The notes beneath the pieces are model-generated. The model saw only the letters and a list, made by a program, of their open reading frames with translations. It did no database searches and was not told where the DNA came from. The position numbers were made by a program, and so were the translations under genes. Below are positions 63,178-64,000 of a DNA stretch of 64,000 nucleotides, one piece after another. Position 1 is the stretch's first letter; each line of letters begins with the position of its first letter. The stretch is from Paenibacillus elgii NBRC 100335 (lineage in GTDB: Bacteria > Bacillota > Bacilli > Paenibacillales > NBRC-103111): the NCBI RefSeq assembly GCF_004000865.1, contig NZ_BIMB01000019.1, positions 58,671-122,670 on the forward strand, read 5' to 3'.

Positions 63178-63219
63178 AAAAAAGCTTTCACGCAGACGCT
63201 GCGTTGAAAGCTTTTTTTT
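63178..63219. terminator. Bidirectional terminator
   Basis: AAAAAAGCTTTCA-CGCAG pairs with CTGCG-TTGAAAGCTTTTTTTT, a long stem with T/A runs on both sides, shared by the convergent hlyIII-type and DUF4395 genes. Confidence 0.88.
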
Positions 63220-63230
63220 GTAATGACAGG

Positions 63231-63638
63231 TTATTTGCGGAGACGCTTGAACCGGTAATACAGGAAGCAGCCAAGGCAAAAACCGCATAGAGCCGCGAGC
63301 GCGGCAAGCGCCACGATGCCAGCGAGGACGTATCCGAGCCAGCCGCCCGGATTCACCCAGAACGCAAGCAGCGACAAGGTAAGAAGCACGACGGTTATCG
63401 CGTTGTTGAACCTCAGCAGCTCCCGTGATTCGGTGCGGGCTCCTGCTACACGGCTGCGAAGCAGCGGGGCGGCGAGCTGCACGATCAAGTTGGCGCGAAT
63501 GCCCTGCCATAAGCCAAGCACTTGAATCGCCCATAAGGCGGCAATCAGTGCCGGCTGGCGCAGCACTACCGCAAGCGCAACCAGCAGGACAATGCCGGCC
63601 TGGTTCGCGCGGACGTACGGAATGGGAATTTCTCTCAT
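63231..63638 (-). CDS. DUF4395 membrane protein
   Basis: 135 residues from ATG 63638; GTG 63653 is also possible but has a weaker ribosome site. Four hydrophobic stretches; the DUF4395 pattern is PYVRANQAGIVLLVALA, LLRFNNAITVVLLTLS and a C-terminal GFCLGCFLYY with the paired Cys. Some relatives pair with thioredoxin-like or DoxX proteins. No such neighbour is visible here. Confidence 0.82.
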   Translation of the reverse strand: MREIPIPYVRANQAGIVLLVALAVVLRQPALIAALWAIQVLGLWQGIRANLIVQLAAPLLRSRVAGARTESRELLRFNNAITVVLLTLSLLAFWVNPGGWLGYVLAGIVALAALAALCGFCLGCFLYYRFKRLRK

Positions 63639-63723
63639 AAGTGCTCGATTCACCCCACGATAAAAATAGCTTTATTCGGTCGGGAGCCTGCCTGTCCGGC
63701 GTATGCTGGCCGCTGCAAGACTC

Positions 63724-64000
63724 CTAAGAGGACACCGGCTCCAGCCTAAGCTGTCCCGTGTTCGGGTCCTGCAGCACGAGCCGCCCTTCGACCGGCCGTC
63801 CCTGCTCGTCGACCAGCCTCATCAGCGCGGTGCGCCCGTGTTTCAACAGGTACGCGATGGCGGCGTCCGTCAGCGAAGCTCCGAAGCTGTCCTTCCAGAT
63901 CACGAAGGTACAGCCGGTTTTGTACGCGCTGCAGCCGTAGCCGCGCTTGCCGCGGATGATGCTGCCGCGGCAGCCCGCGCGCGGGCACGCGCCCAGCGCC
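63724..64000 (-). CDS. topB: C-terminus of a type IA DNA topoisomerase (TopB-like), truncated
   Basis: The last 92 codons of a minus-strand gene whose beginning lies past the right edge. The peptide contains a topoisomerase C-terminal zinc finger, CPRAGCRGSIIRGKRGYGCS, and KTGCTFVIWK, as in the TopB/topoisomerase III tails of Bacillales, then a helix AAIAYLLKHGRTALMRLV and an Arg/Leu-rich end. Relaxes negatively supercoiled DNA and resolves intermediates. Assignment to topoisomerase III rather than I is likely but not certain. Confidence 0.8.
   Translation of the reverse strand, partial: ALGACPRAGCRGSIIRGKRGYGCSAYKTGCTFVIWKDSFGASLTDAAIAYLLKHGRTALMRLVDEQGRPVEGRLVLQDPNTGQLRLEPVSS

Noticed and set aside
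1..64000. CRISPR arrays, insertion sequences, tRNA or rRNA genes
   Set aside because: No regularly spaced repeats, transposase motifs, cloverleaf TTC/anticodon signatures or rRNA-like stretches noticed on either strand.

Overview
The window looks like ordinary chromosome from a spore-forming, fairly GC-rich Bacillales member, most likely Paenibacillus. The clues are strong AAGGAGG-type ribosome binding sites, a Spo0E-family phosphatase, a NfeD/flotillin (YuaF/FloT) pair behind a SigW-type promoter, a YpdA-type bacillithiol disulfide reductase, a Bacillus-type Zur, and an AdeR-like regulator beside ald. I saw no rRNA, tRNA, CRISPR array, transposase or prophage block. Most genes are recognisable housekeeping, transport and regulatory genes.

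Layout. 0-2.2 kb: a DapA-like aldolase and a nucleotide-sugar-epimerase-like protein in one minus-strand operon. 2.4-9.7 kb: mixed genes (secreted hypothetical, DinB, Old Yellow Enzyme with a divergent LysR regulator, PrmC-like methyltransferase, nucleotidyltransferase, metallo-beta-lactamase fold hydrolase, acetyltransferase). 9.7-16.8 kb: NhaC antiporter and an alanine module (PucR/AdeR-type regulator, amino acid permease, alanine dehydrogenase, alanine racemase). 16.8-22.6 kb: Cys-rich small protein, MFS plus iron alcohol dehydrogenase, small secreted protein, SDR, uridine kinase. 22.6-28.2 kb: a tricarboxylate transporter (TctCBA) followed by its likely CitA/B-type two-component system, with two cre-like sites upstream. 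28.4-34.1 kb: three drug-resistance-type units: TetR plus MFS sharing a duplicated operator, an ABC-F ATPase and a MATE exporter, the last two each with a terminator hairpin between upstream DNA and start codon.

34.2-44.8 kb: FloT/YuaF, NAGPA-type glycosidase, FucU/RbsD, YpdA, an orphan ABC ATPase, several very small genes including Spo0E, an M20 amidohydrolase and a polar amino acid ABC transporter whose ATPase seems to start at CTG. 44.9-55.9 kb: an MFS gene convergent with a roughly 10-kb sulfur region on the minus strand, running sulfate-binding protein, CysT, CysW, CysA, alpha/beta hydrolase, YezD, SsuE, SsuA, SsuD, SsuC, SsuB. 56.1-58.4 kb: acetyltransferase, Zur and a His-rich CobW/COG0523 GTPase with a Zur-box-like site at its promoter. 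58.4-64 kb: divergent TetR/MFS, holin-like small protein, a large unrecognised probable TIM-barrel protein, hemolysin III family protein, DUF4395 protein and the C-terminus of a type IA topoisomerase.

The least routine observations are the attenuator-like leaders of the adjacent ABC-F and MATE genes, the SsuB frame that runs about 480 bp antisense into the neighbouring MFS gene past a terminator-like hairpin, the probable CTG start, and the compact sulfur supercluster. I found no convincing novel multi-gene system.
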